Shown: positions 35,314-43,143 of the stretch, in pieces | Position numbering within the stretch: position 1 is the first letter of the stretch | How the letters are laid out: each line of letters opens with the position of its first letter | Source: an uncultured Piscinibacter sp. | GTDB taxonomy: Bacteria; Pseudomonadota; Gammaproteobacteria; Burkholderiales; Burkholderiaceae_C | Direction of reading: 5' to 3' | Assembly (NCBI RefSeq): GCF_937952055.1 | Contig: NZ_CALFYO010000021.1 | Span: 62,001-126,000 of the forward strand | Length of the DNA stretch: 64,000 bases | Notes under the pieces: generated by a model | Database searches by the model: none | What the model was told of the DNA's origin: nothing | Seen by the model: the letters and a program-made list of their open reading frames with translations, nothing else | Translations under genes and position numbers: made by a program

Positions 35314-36281
35314 CAGGCGGTGCCGGAGTGCCCGGCTTCGGCCAGCTTGACCAATGCGTGCAGCGCCTGGTTGACAGGTGTGGCGATGCCGAGCTCGGCG
35401 CCGCGGCGCGCCACGAAGCCGTTGAGGTGGTCGATCTCGGTCGGCTTGCCGCGCGCCAGGTCCTGCGCCGTCGACGACAACTGGCCCGGCATCGCCATGG
35501 CGATGCGCTCCATCGCCTCCATGGCGGCATCCAGCGTCAGACGCTGGCCGTCGGCCTGCGCCACCGCCACCACTTCGCGCACCACGGCGCGCTGCGTCTC
35601 GCGGATCGCCGGCAGCGCCGCCATGCGGCCATAGGGCTGCTGCACCAGCGCCGAGATGGCGTTGTAGGCGCAGTTGACCATCAGCTTGCTCCACAGCTCG
35701 CCCATCACGTCGGGCGAGATGCGCACCGGCACGCCGGCGCTCTCGAACAGCGCGGCGATGTCGCGCAGGCGAAGCTGCAGCGCGGCGTCGCCGGCGGCCG
35801 CTGCGTCGAGCGGGCCGACCACCAGGTCGCCACGGCCGAAGTGCTTGACCACGCCGGGCTCGGGCATCGCGGTGGCCACGTACACCACCGTGGGCACCAC
35901 CGGCTGCGCGACCTGGCGCGCGATCGTCGCCGCGTTGTCGACGCCGTTCTGCAGGCTGAGCACCACGGCATCGGCAGCGAGCAGCGGCGCGATCTGGCGG
36001 GCGACCGCCTCGGTGTCGGTCGACTTGACGCAGAACAGCACCAGGTCGGCGCCGCGCAGCGCAGTCAGGTCGTCGGTCGCCGCCACGCGCACGACGTCGA
36101 CGCCACCGGCCCGGTGCAATTGCAGGCCGTCGCGCGTGATGGCTTGCGCATGCGCCGGGCGGCCGATCAGGGTGACGGGGTGGCCGGCGCGCGCCAGCAT
36201 GGCGCCGAAGAAACTGCCGACGGCGCCGGCGCCAACGACGGCCGTGGATCGGAAGGGGGTCGACATCGCGCGAGTATGCAT
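35313..36281 (-). CDS. 2-dehydropantoate 2-reductase-like protein (PanE/ApbA family)
   Basis: 322 residues from ATG at 36281, preceded by AGGAAG; an ATG five codons on (36266) has no ribosome site. The NADP-binding glycine motif is VVGAGAVGSFFGAMLARAG, the ligand Lys-region segment is MGELWSKLMVNCAYNAISAL, and the C-terminal part is KPTEIDHLNGFVARRGAELG. PanE reduces ketopantoate for pantothenate synthesis, but many bacteria carry several homologues acting on other 2-ketoacids. Being first in an operon with a kinase and an altered enolase, it may be a paralogue of that kind rather than the biosynthetic PanE. Confidence 0.9.
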   Translation of the reverse strand: MHTRAMSTPFRSTAVVGAGAVGSFFGAMLARAGHPVTLIGRPAHAQAITRDGLQLHRAGGVDVVRVAATDDLTALRGADLVLFCVKSTDTEAVARQIAPLLAADAVVLSLQNGVDNAATIARQVAQPVVPTVVYVATAMPEPGVVKHFGRGDLVVGPLDAAAAGDAALQLRLRDIAALFESAGVPVRISPDVMGELWSKLMVNCAYNAISALVQQPYGRMAALPAIRETQRAVVREVVAVAQADGQRLTLDAAMEAMERIAMAMPGQLSSTAQDLARGKPTEIDHLNGFVARRGAELGIATPVNQALHALVKLAEAGHSGTA

Positions 36282-36363
36282 CGATGCACTTCCTGACCCG
36301 GCGCAAGCAAGGGTCGATGCGGCGGAATATCATTCGGTACTGATGTTTAACGGGTGCCCCGTC

Positions 36364-36795
36364 ATGTCCCAGCGTCCTGCCGACTCCTTCGACCCGCCGC
36401 GCCTCGCTCGCCGCCAGTTCGTCGCCGTGGCGCTCGGGCTGGCGCTGACCGCCTCGCCCGCCTTCGCCGACGGCGACGCGGTGAGCCTGGAAGCCGCGCG
36501 CGCGGAGTTCGAGGCCGGCCGCGCAGTGCTGATCGACATCCGCGAGCCGCAGGAGCACGCCACCGGCGTGGCCGCCGGCGCCAGGCTGCTGCCGATGAGC
36601 CAGATCGGCCGGCGCCTCGCCGAGATCCCCACCGACCCGGTCAAACCGGTGCTGCTGATCTGCAACACGCAGAACCGCTCCAGCCGCACGCTGCAGGCGC
36701 TGCGGCAGCGCGGCTACGACCACGTTCGCTTCGTCCAGGGCGGCATGAGCGAGTGGGCGCGGCGCGGCTGGCCGATGGTCCGGCCCGGCCCCTGA
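36364..36795 (+). CDS. exported rhodanese-like protein
   Basis: 143 residues from ATG at 36364; an in-frame ATG at 36343 would add seven residues, and neither has a strong ribosome site. A twin-arginine-like signal (RLARRQFVAVALGLAL, cut near AFA) sends it to the periplasm. The rhodanese loop ICNTQNRSSRT keeps the catalytic Cys, and VLIDIREPQEHATGV and VQGGMSEWARRGWP are standard. It should move sulfane sulfur or thiol groups in the periplasm. The CRP/FNR gene begins 20 nt after its stop. Confidence 0.85.
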   Translation: MSQRPADSFDPPRLARRQFVAVALGLALTASPAFADGDAVSLEAARAEFEAGRAVLIDIREPQEHATGVAAGARLLPMSQIGRRLAEIPTDPVKPVLLICNTQNRSSRTLQALRQRGYDHVRFVQGGMSEWARRGWPMVRPGP

Positions 36796-36815
36796 TCCGG
36801 CCCGCGGCAGCCGCG

Positions 36816-37544
36816 ATGGCCATCGTCCCGCTGTACCGGCGTGACCTGAGGCACCCGCAGGCGCAGGCCTGCGCCGCCTGCGAGGTGCGCGGCAGCGCCC
36901 TGTTCGGTGTACTCGACGAGGAAGGCCTGGACCAGATCCACACGCGCATCGCCAGCCTTGACGTCGCGCCCGACCAGGCCGTCTACGAGCGCGGCGGAGC
37001 CGCTGCAGCCGTCTTCACCGTGCGCGCCGGCATCGTGCGCTTCGAGCGCTTCACCGAGCGTGGCGACCGCCGCATCGTGCGGCTGGCCGGCCGCGGCGAC
37101 CTCATCGGCCAGGAAGCCCTGCTGCAGCGCCCCTATGCCGACGAGGCGATCGCCTGCACGCCGGTGCAGCTGTGCCGCATCCCGCGCCACCTGGTCGACG
37201 AGCTCGGCGCCGCGCAAGGCAGCCTGCCGCGCGAGCTGATGCAGCGCTGGCAGCGTGCGCTCGACGCTGCTGAAAGCTGGGTGGCCGACCTGTCCACCGG
37301 ACCGGCGCGCCGGCGCCTGCTGCGTCTGCTCAAACGCCTGGCCGAGCTGTCGGAGCCCGGCGGCCCGGTGTGGCTGCCCCGCCGCGAGGAGATCGGCGCG
37401 ATGCTCGACATGACCGTCGAGACCGCCAGCCGGCTGATCAGCCGACTGCGCCGCGAGGGCGTGCTGGAACTGATTCCCACGCGCAGTGCGCGCCTCGACC
37501 GTGCCGCTCTCGAACGCGCGCTGCGCCACGAAGACGCCGTCTGA
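36816..37544 (+). CDS. CRP/FNR-family regulator with an incomplete FNR cysteine set
   Basis: 242 residues. The N-terminus shows CAACEVRGSALFGVLDEEGL: two Cys spaced as in FNR, but the third expected position (often ALC) is Phe. A further Cys pair lies near residues 112-118 (ACTPVQLC). The cyclic-nucleotide-like domain follows (ERGGAAAAVFTVRAGIVRF) and the C-terminal HTH is EEIGAMLDMTVETASRLISRLR. With three rather than four obvious ligands, a standard oxygen-sensing [4Fe-4S] cluster is doubtful; it may use another ligand or sense something else. It lies between rhodanese and TlpA-like genes, so redox or sulfur control is plausible. Confidence 0.88.
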   Translation: MAIVPLYRRDLRHPQAQACAACEVRGSALFGVLDEEGLDQIHTRIASLDVAPDQAVYERGGAAAAVFTVRAGIVRFERFTERGDRRIVRLAGRGDLIGQEALLQRPYADEAIACTPVQLCRIPRHLVDELGAAQGSLPRELMQRWQRALDAAESWVADLSTGPARRRLLRLLKRLAELSEPGGPVWLPRREEIGAMLDMTVETASRLISRLRREGVLELIPTRSARLDRAALERALRHEDAV

Positions 37545-37566
37545 CACGGCGAGAATCCGGCACGCC

Positions 37567-38382
37567 ATGCTCTCCATCCCGCTCGGCCCGCTGGCCCTGC
37601 CCGTCGCGCCGCTGCTGTTGCTGCTGGCCGCCTTCCTCGCCTCGTGGCTGGCCAGCAGGCTGGCCGGCCCGGGGCGCGCCCACGACGCCGGCAACGCCGT
37701 CTTCCGTGCCACGCTGATCGGCCTGCTCGCGGCGCGTGCGGTGCACCTGCTGCTGCATGCCTCGGCCTACGCGGCCTCGCCCTGGGCGGTGATCGACCTG
37801 CGCGACGGCGGCTGGCACGCCCCCAGCGGCTGGGTCGCGGGCACGCTGTGGCTGGTCGGGCGCGGCTGGCAGTTGCCGGAATTGCGCCGCCCGCTCGGCT
37901 TCGGCCTGCTTGCCGGCCTGCTGCTGTGGACCGCCGGCACGCTCGCCACCAGGCCGCGCGGCCACGACACGCTGCCCGCGATCGCGATGTCCGAGTTCGC
38001 CAGCGGCACACCGACCACGCTGGCGCAGGCGGCACGGGGGCGGCCGGTGGTGGTCAACCTGTGGGCGAGCTGGTGCGGGCCCTGCCGCGCCGAGATGCCG
38101 GTGCTCGCCGCCGCGCAGCAGCGCGAGGCGGCCGTGGGCATCCTCTTCGTCAACCAGGGCGAGAGCGCAGCCACGGTGCGCACCTACCTGGAACGCGAGA
38201 AGCTCGCGCTGCGCGAGGTGCTGCTCGATGCGCGCTCGGCGCTCGGCCCGGCGGTCGGCTCGCGCGGCCTGCCCACCACGCTGTTCTACGACGCGCAGGG
38301 CCGGCTGGTCGATGCGCACCTCGGCGTGCTCAATGCGGCGGCGCTGGAGTCGAAGCTGCGCACGCTGCGCGCCGCGCGCTGA
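37567..38382 (+). CDS. TlpA-like thioredoxin with an N-terminal membrane domain
   Basis: 271 residues. The first about 135 residues form four or so hydrophobic helices resembling a shortened prolipoprotein diacylglyceryl transferase core (FRATLIGLLAARAVHLLLHA). The rest is a periplasmic thioredoxin domain with active site WASWCGPCRAEMP and cis-Pro in RGLPTTLFYD. It should reduce disulfides, for example in cytochrome c or metal-site maturation, while anchored in the inner membrane. It starts 22 nt after the regulator gene and is followed by a terminator-like hairpin at 38424. Confidence 0.88.
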   Translation: MLSIPLGPLALPVAPLLLLLAAFLASWLASRLAGPGRAHDAGNAVFRATLIGLLAARAVHLLLHASAYAASPWAVIDLRDGGWHAPSGWVAGTLWLVGRGWQLPELRRPLGFGLLAGLLLWTAGTLATRPRGHDTLPAIAMSEFASGTPTTLAQAARGRPVVVNLWASWCGPCRAEMPVLAAAQQREAAVGILFVNQGESAATVRTYLEREKLALREVLLDARSALGPAVGSRGLPTTLFYDAQGRLVDAHLGVLNAAALESKLRTLRAAR

Positions 38383-38423
38383 ACGCTCCGCCCGCCCGCA
38401 GGCATGGGCGACATGGCCGGGAC

Positions 38424-38442
38424 GCCGCGGGGGGACCGCGGC
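38424..38442. terminator. hairpin between convergent genes
   Basis: GCCGCGG and CCGCGGC form a 7-bp perfect stem with GGGGA loop, between the TlpA-like gene (+) and the MarR-like gene (-). It could serve both directions; no T-run is present. Confidence 0.4.
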
Positions 38443-38455
38443 CGGGCGACGGCGC

Positions 38456-38911
38456 TCAGGTCTTCAGCGCCGTAGACGACGCCAGCGCGTCCAGGCGCGG
38501 GCCCCACTGCAGCGGGTCCTCGAGCCCGAGTCCGCTCACAGCCTGCGCGCAGATCCAGGCGGCGGTCTCCGCGGCCGCGCCCAACACCGCACGGCCGGCG
38601 GGGCGGAGCTGCACCGCCGCATCGCGCGGACAACCTTCGCCGCCCGGCCGTTCGACATGGCCCGTCTTCTCGAGGGCCTGCACCAGCCGCAGCACGGCCG
38701 ACAAGGGCAGCCCCAGCGGTCGCACGAGTTCACCCAGCGCAAGCCGGCCGCCCTCGCCCTGTGCCAGGCGGTCGAGCAAGCGGAACTCGGCCCAGCCCAG
38801 GCCGTGATGCGCACCGAGCGCGTCGTCGAGCTTGAGGGTCAGGCTGGCGTGCGCACGGCCGAGCGCGAGGCACAGGCCCAGCCCGTCGGCAGAGGTCCGG
38901 GAAGGTCTCAT
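38456..38911 (-). CDS. MarR-family transcriptional regulator
   Basis: 151 residues with AGGAG before the start. The winged-helix pattern is present: LGWAEFRLLDRLAQGEGGRL, LGELVRPLGLPLSAVLRLVQALEKTGHVER and a wing segment GCPRDAAVQLRPAG. Such dimeric repressors usually respond to phenolic or oxidising compounds. It is 22 nt after a GIY-YIG gene on the same strand. The target is unknown. Confidence 0.85.
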   Translation of the reverse strand: MRPSRTSADGLGLCLALGRAHASLTLKLDDALGAHHGLGWAEFRLLDRLAQGEGGRLALGELVRPLGLPLSAVLRLVQALEKTGHVERPGGEGCPRDAAVQLRPAGRAVLGAAAETAAWICAQAVSGLGLEDPLQWGPRLDALASSTALKT

Positions 38912-38933
38912 CGTCGCTCCTGGTGCGCCGCGC

Positions 38934-39296
38934 TCATCGGCTGTCGTAGCGGGGCGCCCCTCGACGGGCGAATTCCTGCGACCAGAGCTCGTGCAGGACC
39001 TCCAGTTCGGCCTCGCGGTCGAAGGCCGGATCGGCGGGGCGCTCCTTCACCGTGTCGACGACGTCGAAGGCGAAGCCCTCGGCACCCTGGGCCAGCCAGT
39101 CGGCCTGCAACTCGCGGTTGCGATGGCCGCGCATCCTGAGCTCGAAGCGGTGGCGATTCAGCGCCCCCTCGAGGTTCAGGCTCGCGCCGAGCAGCAGGCG
39201 GCCGCTGGCGAGGTTGCGGATGGTGAACACGCCAGCGGCCGGCGGCGATTCGCGGAACTGCTGCTTGAGGAGGCGCTGCTGCGCACGGTCGGTCAT
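38934..39296 (-). CDS. GIY-YIG nuclease-like family protein
   Basis: 120 residues from ATG at 39296, which has GGAG close upstream; a GTG at 39308 is less likely. The sequence (PPAAGVFTIRNLASGRLLLGASLNLEGALNRH split here as GVFTIRNLASGRLLLG and ALNRHRFEL) fits a small GIY-YIG-like group in which the GIY and YIG are replaced by GVF and LLG. Nuclease activity is therefore uncertain. It lies between DUF2239 and MarR genes, all on the minus strand with short gaps. Confidence 0.75.
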   Translation of the reverse strand: MTDRAQQRLLKQQFRESPPAAGVFTIRNLASGRLLLGASLNLEGALNRHRFELRMRGHRNRELQADWLAQGAEGFAFDVVDTVKERPADPAFDREAELEVLHELWSQEFARRGAPRYDSR

Positions 39297-39319
39297 CGGT
39301 TTCTCCACGCGGATGATGT

Positions 39320-39979
39320 TCAGGCTTCGCCATCGGCCGGGCCCCCGCCGGCATCACCGAAGGCATGTGCGGCCAGCCGCTGCGCATGGCCGCGCACGTC
39401 GCGCGGCCAGTCGGCGATGAGCATGTGGAAGCGATCACGGTCGCCGGCGAACAGCGCCCGGATGGCCTCCTCGTAGTTCGGCCGGTCGCCCGCCATCGCT
39501 GACGCGAAGAGGTACGCCGCCTTCTGCGCCGCGCGCCGCCGGTCACGCTCGGCGTGGCGCGTGCGGGCCTCGTCGACGAGGCGGCGCAGCACGACCGACG
39601 CCGACCCCGGCTGCGCGGCGAGCCAGTCCCAATGCCGAGGCAGCAGCGTCACCTCGCGCGCGACGACACCCAGTCGCGGCCGGCCGCGGCCGCGCGGCGC
39701 AGCACCCTCGGCACCCGCCTCGGCGTCGCCGCCATCGCTGCGTGTTTCGCCGCCGAACCGTCCACGCAGTCGCGCCTGCACCTGCGCGGGGCTTCCGCGC
39801 AGGTCGAGGTCGACCACCGCGCCGCTGTCGTCGTCGAAGATCAGCACCGCAGCCTCCGGCGAGGCGTCGAGCGCCTCCCTGGCACCCCGTGCCACGGCCG
39901 CGATGTCGCCCGAGACGATCAGGTGATCACCCGCAAAGGCGGTGAACCGATGCGGCGTCTTGGTGGTGTTGTCGGGCAT
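39320..39979 (-). CDS. DUF2239 family protein with a ribbon-helix-helix-like segment
   Basis: 219 residues. The N-terminal part (FTAFAGDHLIVSGDIAAVA, VLIFDDDSGAVVDLDLRGS) and the middle segment GRGRPRLGVVAREVTLLPRH followed by WDWLAAQPGSASVVLRRLV are typical of DUF2239. The middle part has the look of a strand plus two helices, a ribbon-helix-helix DNA-binding unit. Tandem direct repeats lie between its start and rdgC (39990-40064), so it may regulate its own or the neighbouring promoter. This is inferred, as no member I know has been studied. Confidence 0.85.
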   Translation of the reverse strand: MPDNTTKTPHRFTAFAGDHLIVSGDIAAVARGAREALDASPEAAVLIFDDDSGAVVDLDLRGSPAQVQARLRGRFGGETRSDGGDAEAGAEGAAPRGRGRPRLGVVAREVTLLPRHWDWLAAQPGSASVVLRRLVDEARTRHAERDRRRAAQKAAYLFASAMAGDRPNYEEAIRALFAGDRDRFHMLIADWPRDVRGHAQRLAAHAFGDAGGGPADGEA

Positions 39980-39989
39980 GAAGCCATTA

Positions 39990-40064
39990 TTACCCGGATT
40001 TAACTAGGCGTCCAGTGCACGCATCCACTGACCATTAGCCTATTTACCCGGCATTTTTAAGGCG
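39990..40064. promoter_or_regulatory. tandem direct repeats in the DUF2239/rdgC divergent promoter region
   Basis: TTACCCGGATTTAACTAGGC (39990-40009) and TTACCCGGCATTTTTAAGGC (40044-40063) share 15 or more of 20 positions, offset 54 bp, in a locally AT-rich stretch. The first copy lies 11 nt before the DUF2239 start, where a bound protein would block transcription. Confidence 0.55.
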
Positions 40065-40141
40065 ATCGGCAGGCCACCAGCCTTGCTCATGGCAGCAGTC
40101 CGCCCCGCCTAAAATCCGCGCCCCATCCTCCGCCACGCACC

Positions 40142-41059
40142 ATGTTCAAGAACGCGCTCGTCTACCGCATCGACCAGTGGGAGCCGCCCACGCAAGCCGA
40201 CATCGAGGCGCGCCTGGACGGCGCGCGCTTCGTCGAATGCGGGCCGACCCAGCGAGAGGCCGCCGGCTGGGTCGAGCCGCGCGGCGAGAAGCACGGCGTG
40301 CTGCTCGAGAGCGTCGGCGGCCAGCTGATCCTCAAGCTGTGCACCGAGTCCAGGCCGGTGCCCGGCGGCGTGGTCAAGCAGCAGCTCGAGGCGCGGCTGG
40401 ACAGGATCGAGGCCGAGACCGGTCGCCGTCCCCGGGGCAAGGCCCAGCGCGAGCTCAAGGAGCAGATCGTGCACGACCTGTTGCCGCGCGCCTTCCCGAA
40501 ACGTTCCACGACCCTGGTCTGGCTCGACCTGGCGGCGCGTCTCGTGCTGATCGGCGCAGCCAGCAGCAAGAAGGCCGATGCGGTGCTGACGCGCCTGGTC
40601 GAACTGTTCGGCGGACTGCGCCTGGTGCCGCTGCAGACCGCGCTGTCGCCGGCCTCGGCAATGTCGGCCTGGCTCAGCGAGAAGGAAGCGCCGCGGGGCT
40701 TCAGCATCGACCGCGAGTGCGAACTGAAGCAGCCCGACAGCGAGAAGGCCGCGGTGCGCTACGCGCGCCATACGCTGGACATCGACGAGGTCGGCGAGCA
40801 CATCCGGCAGGGCAAGCTGCCCACCCAGCTGGCGCTGACCTGGAACAGCCGCGTCTCCTTCGTGCTGACCGATGCGCTCGCGCTGAAGCGCATCAAGCTG
40901 CTCGATGTGGTGCTCGAGAATGCGGGTCCGGCCGCCGGAGCCGACGGCGGCTTCGATGCCGACGTCGCCATCACGACCGGCGAACTTCGCCTGCTGCTGC
41001 CGGACCTCGTCGACGCGCTGGGTGGCTTGCCGTCGAAAGACGGCCCCGCCCCGGCCTGA
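40142..41059 (+). CDS. rdgC: recombination-associated protein RdgC
   Basis: 305 residues, the usual length. It has the family features MFKNALVYRI at the start, EAAGWVEPRGEKHGVLLESVGG, and SARLVLIGAASSKKAD-like central sequence. RdgC forms a ring dimer that binds DNA without sequence preference and limits RecA action, assisting replication and recombination. It is found mainly in beta- and gammaproteobacteria. It is divergent from the DUF2239 gene and followed by a strong hairpin shared with the convergent amidotransferase gene. Confidence 0.95.
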   Translation: MFKNALVYRIDQWEPPTQADIEARLDGARFVECGPTQREAAGWVEPRGEKHGVLLESVGGQLILKLCTESRPVPGGVVKQQLEARLDRIEAETGRRPRGKAQRELKEQIVHDLLPRAFPKRSTTLVWLDLAARLVLIGAASSKKADAVLTRLVELFGGLRLVPLQTALSPASAMSAWLSEKEAPRGFSIDRECELKQPDSEKAAVRYARHTLDIDEVGEHIRQGKLPTQLALTWNSRVSFVLTDALALKRIKLLDVVLENAGPAAGADGGFDADVAITTGELRLLLPDLVDALGGLPSKDGPAPA

Positions 41060-41060
41060 G

Positions 41061-41081
41061 CCCGGCCCGCTGCGGGCCGGG
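41061..41081. terminator. bidirectional hairpin between rdgC and the amidotransferase gene
   Basis: CCCGGCCCG (41061-41069) and CGGGCCGGG (41073-41081) form a perfect 9-bp stem around CTG, placed between two convergent stop codons. No T-run follows on either strand. Confidence 0.5.
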
Positions 41082-41096
41082 TGCCCGCGCGAAGCC

Positions 41097-41930
41097 TCAG
41101 GCCAGCGCCAGCCGGCCGGCGAAGGCCGGCGCCGGCACCGGGCAGCGTGCCGGCGTATGCCGCCAGACCTCGTCGCCCGCCGCATAGACGCGCAGTTCAC
41201 CGGGGGCGAACGGCCGCCACGGCTCGTTGCGCGTCAGCGGCTCGGTGGCGATCAGCACCATGCGGTCGTCCGGGCCGTTGGCCTGGGCCAGGTCGAGCAC
41301 CAGGTCGTGGTCGACCAGTTGCGCCGCCGGGAACGGATGCTGGCGCTGCAATGCGTGCAGCCGCGTGCTGGCGTGGGCATAGAGCACCTCGCCATCGCAG
41401 AGCAGAAAGTTGAAGGCGCCGTGGCGCGCCACCCTGCCGGCCAGTTCCGCCAGCAGCGGCGCCACATGCTTCCAGTGCGGGACGGCGCGACGCCGGAAGT
41501 GCCGGCGCAGTTCCTGCAGCAAGAAGCAGAAGGCGCGCTCGCTGTCGGTGTCGCCCACCGGCAGTTCGCTGCCGTTCAGACGCGGCGTGAAATCCTTCAG
41601 GTCGCCGTTGTGGCAGAACGACCAGTGCCGCCCCTGCCATTCGCGCACGAAGGGGTGGCAATTCTCCAGCCGCACCGCTCCCTGCGTGGCGCGGCGCACA
41701 TGAGCCAGCACGCTGCGCGCGCGGATCGGCTGACGTCGCAGGAACTCGGCCAGCGCGGCATCGCTGGCGCGCTGCTCGTCGACGAACAGGCGGCAGGCGC
41801 GACCCTCGTGGAAGGCCATGCCGTAGCCGTCGACATGGTCGCCGGTCAACCCGCCGCGCGCGGACAGCCCGGTGAAGGAGAAGGTCGCCGTGCTCGGCGT
41901 GTTGCTGTTCAGGGCGAAAAGCTGGCACAT
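41097..41930 (-). CDS. class II glutamine amidotransferase (YafJ/GAT-2 type)
   Basis: 277 residues from ATG at 41930, which places Cys2 as the N-terminal nucleophile (MCQLFALNSN). Family marks follow: GYGMAFHEGRACRLF, SVLAHVRRATQG, SFCHNGDL and DSERAFCFLLQEL. These proteins hydrolyse glutamine or related amides; the YafJ-type group has no settled substrate. It ends beside rdgC and is read toward it. The upstream neighbour is a gamma-glutamylcyclotransferase-like gene, also acting on glutamyl bonds; the two are read away from different promoters so a link is only suggestive. Confidence 0.92.
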   Translation of the reverse strand: MCQLFALNSNTPSTATFSFTGLSARGGLTGDHVDGYGMAFHEGRACRLFVDEQRASDAALAEFLRRQPIRARSVLAHVRRATQGAVRLENCHPFVREWQGRHWSFCHNGDLKDFTPRLNGSELPVGDTDSERAFCFLLQELRRHFRRRAVPHWKHVAPLLAELAGRVARHGAFNFLLCDGEVLYAHASTRLHALQRQHPFPAAQLVDHDLVLDLAQANGPDDRMVLIATEPLTRNEPWRPFAPGELRVYAAGDEVWRHTPARCPVPAPAFAGRLALA

Positions 41931-42087
41931 GGGGCGTCGGTTCAAGGCTGGCGTGTCGAGCGAATCTCGTGCCACGGTCGAATTGAAACCCGCCCACCGA
42001 CGGCTGACAGGGGAAAAAGCATGCCAAATCCGACGTTCACGGCCCCTTCGAACCTGCCATCGGCCCCGACGGTGCACCGGCCCGCCG

Positions 42088-42516
42088 TCAGCGCCGCAGG
42101 CCCGCAAAGGCCGCGGCATGCTGCAGGGTGAACTCGGCCAGCGGCCCGGCGTGTCGCACTTCGCCGGCGAGGCGCTGCGCACTGCCGAAGTAGACCATCG
42201 CCCACACCGGCGGCGCCTGAGGCTGCGTGCGTGGCCGCACGAGGATCTTGCCGCGCGAGTACCAGTCCGGCTCGTCGATGCGCTCGAGCGCATCCAGTCG
42301 CTGCAGCGCCTGCGCATCCACGTCGTACAGCTGTCCCAGCACCGGCTCGCCCTGCCCCGGCCGGTCCACCAGCCACGGCAACGGGTGCGCGCCGATCACG
42401 TAGAGCGGGTAGCGCTCGACGGTGACGAATTCGCCGGGCACGCGCACGCCCGCGTTGACGTGGGCGTTGCGATGGCCCTCCTTGAGGGTACCGTAGACGA
42501 AGACCAGTGCAGCCAT
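42088..42516 (-). CDS. gamma-glutamylcyclotransferase-fold protein
   Basis: 142 residues. The motif FVYGTLKEGHRNAHV near the start is characteristic of the GGCT/AIG2-like group, and the catalytic Glu is probably in RLDALERIDEPDWYSR. The fold cleaves gamma-glutamyl amines or peptides to 5-oxoproline. It lies between the amidotransferase gene and an exported Cys-rich protein gene, all on the minus strand, with gaps of about 60-160 nt. Confidence 0.9.
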   Translation of the reverse strand: MAALVFVYGTLKEGHRNAHVNAGVRVPGEFVTVERYPLYVIGAHPLPWLVDRPGQGEPVLGQLYDVDAQALQRLDALERIDEPDWYSRGKILVRPRTQPQAPPVWAMVYFGSAQRLAGEVRHAGPLAEFTLQHAAAFAGLRR

Positions 42517-42573
42517 GCCCAGGCTAAGCCTCGGCAGGAGTGACCTGCATCACGCTCGACATGCGCGACAGGC

Positions 42574-43143
42574 TCAGGGAACCCGGCTCTCGAAGCATGG
42601 AGCGCTGCTTCCGGGGGGCCGCCTCGACGAAGGCTCGAACCGCTGACCGTCGAGTTCGACCTTGCCCTCGCACAGCGATTGCGCCTGGCAGGAACTCGGC
42701 GTGGTGCGCACTTCGACCGACGAGGCGGTGACCTGAACGAACACCTGGCAGGGACTGGCCGCGTCGCCCGACCTTCGGCGCACGTCGGGGCGCACGACGA
42801 GGCCGAGCACGTCCGCGCCCAGCTCGCCGCGAAGTCTGGCGACCCCGGAGACCGAGCACACCGCCTGGTCGGGGCCGGCGATCGAGATGTCGACGTCGAA
42901 CAGATAGCGTGTCTTGCGACGAACACCGACGAAGCTTTGCGCAGGCGCCGATGCCGCGCCTGCCATTGCCGTGGCGTCGAAGGCTTCCGTCCTGACGTAG
43001 CAGGCGTCCGCCGGGGCGCCACGCGCGGCAGTCAGCGTCGCGGCCAGCAGGAGCGAGGCCGCCGCGTGGCGCGCGTCCGGCCGCAGTCCCAGGCCCGTGC
43101 GCGGCGCGGCTTCAGCCGCTGCCGAGCGTGAAGAGCTGTTCAT
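42574..43143 (-). CDS. exported protein of unknown function, cysteine-containing
   Basis: 189 residues if the ATG at 43143 is used; it overlaps the end of the GNAT gene by 32 nt. A hydrophobic segment (ARHAAASLLLAATLTAARG) looks like a signal peptide. The mature part has six Cys (ADACYVR, AVCSVSG, SPCQVF, SSCQAQSLC, APCF), suggesting disulfides. No family is recognised. The start is uncertain because no clear ribosome site precedes it. Confidence 0.5.
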   Translation of the reverse strand: MNSSSRSAAAEAAPRTGLGLRPDARHAAASLLLAATLTAARGAPADACYVRTEAFDATAMAGAASAPAQSFVGVRRKTRYLFDVDISIAGPDQAVCSVSGVARLRGELGADVLGLVVRPDVRRRSGDAASPCQVFVQVTASSVEVRTTPSSCQAQSLCEGKVELDGQRFEPSSRRPPGSSAPCFESRVP

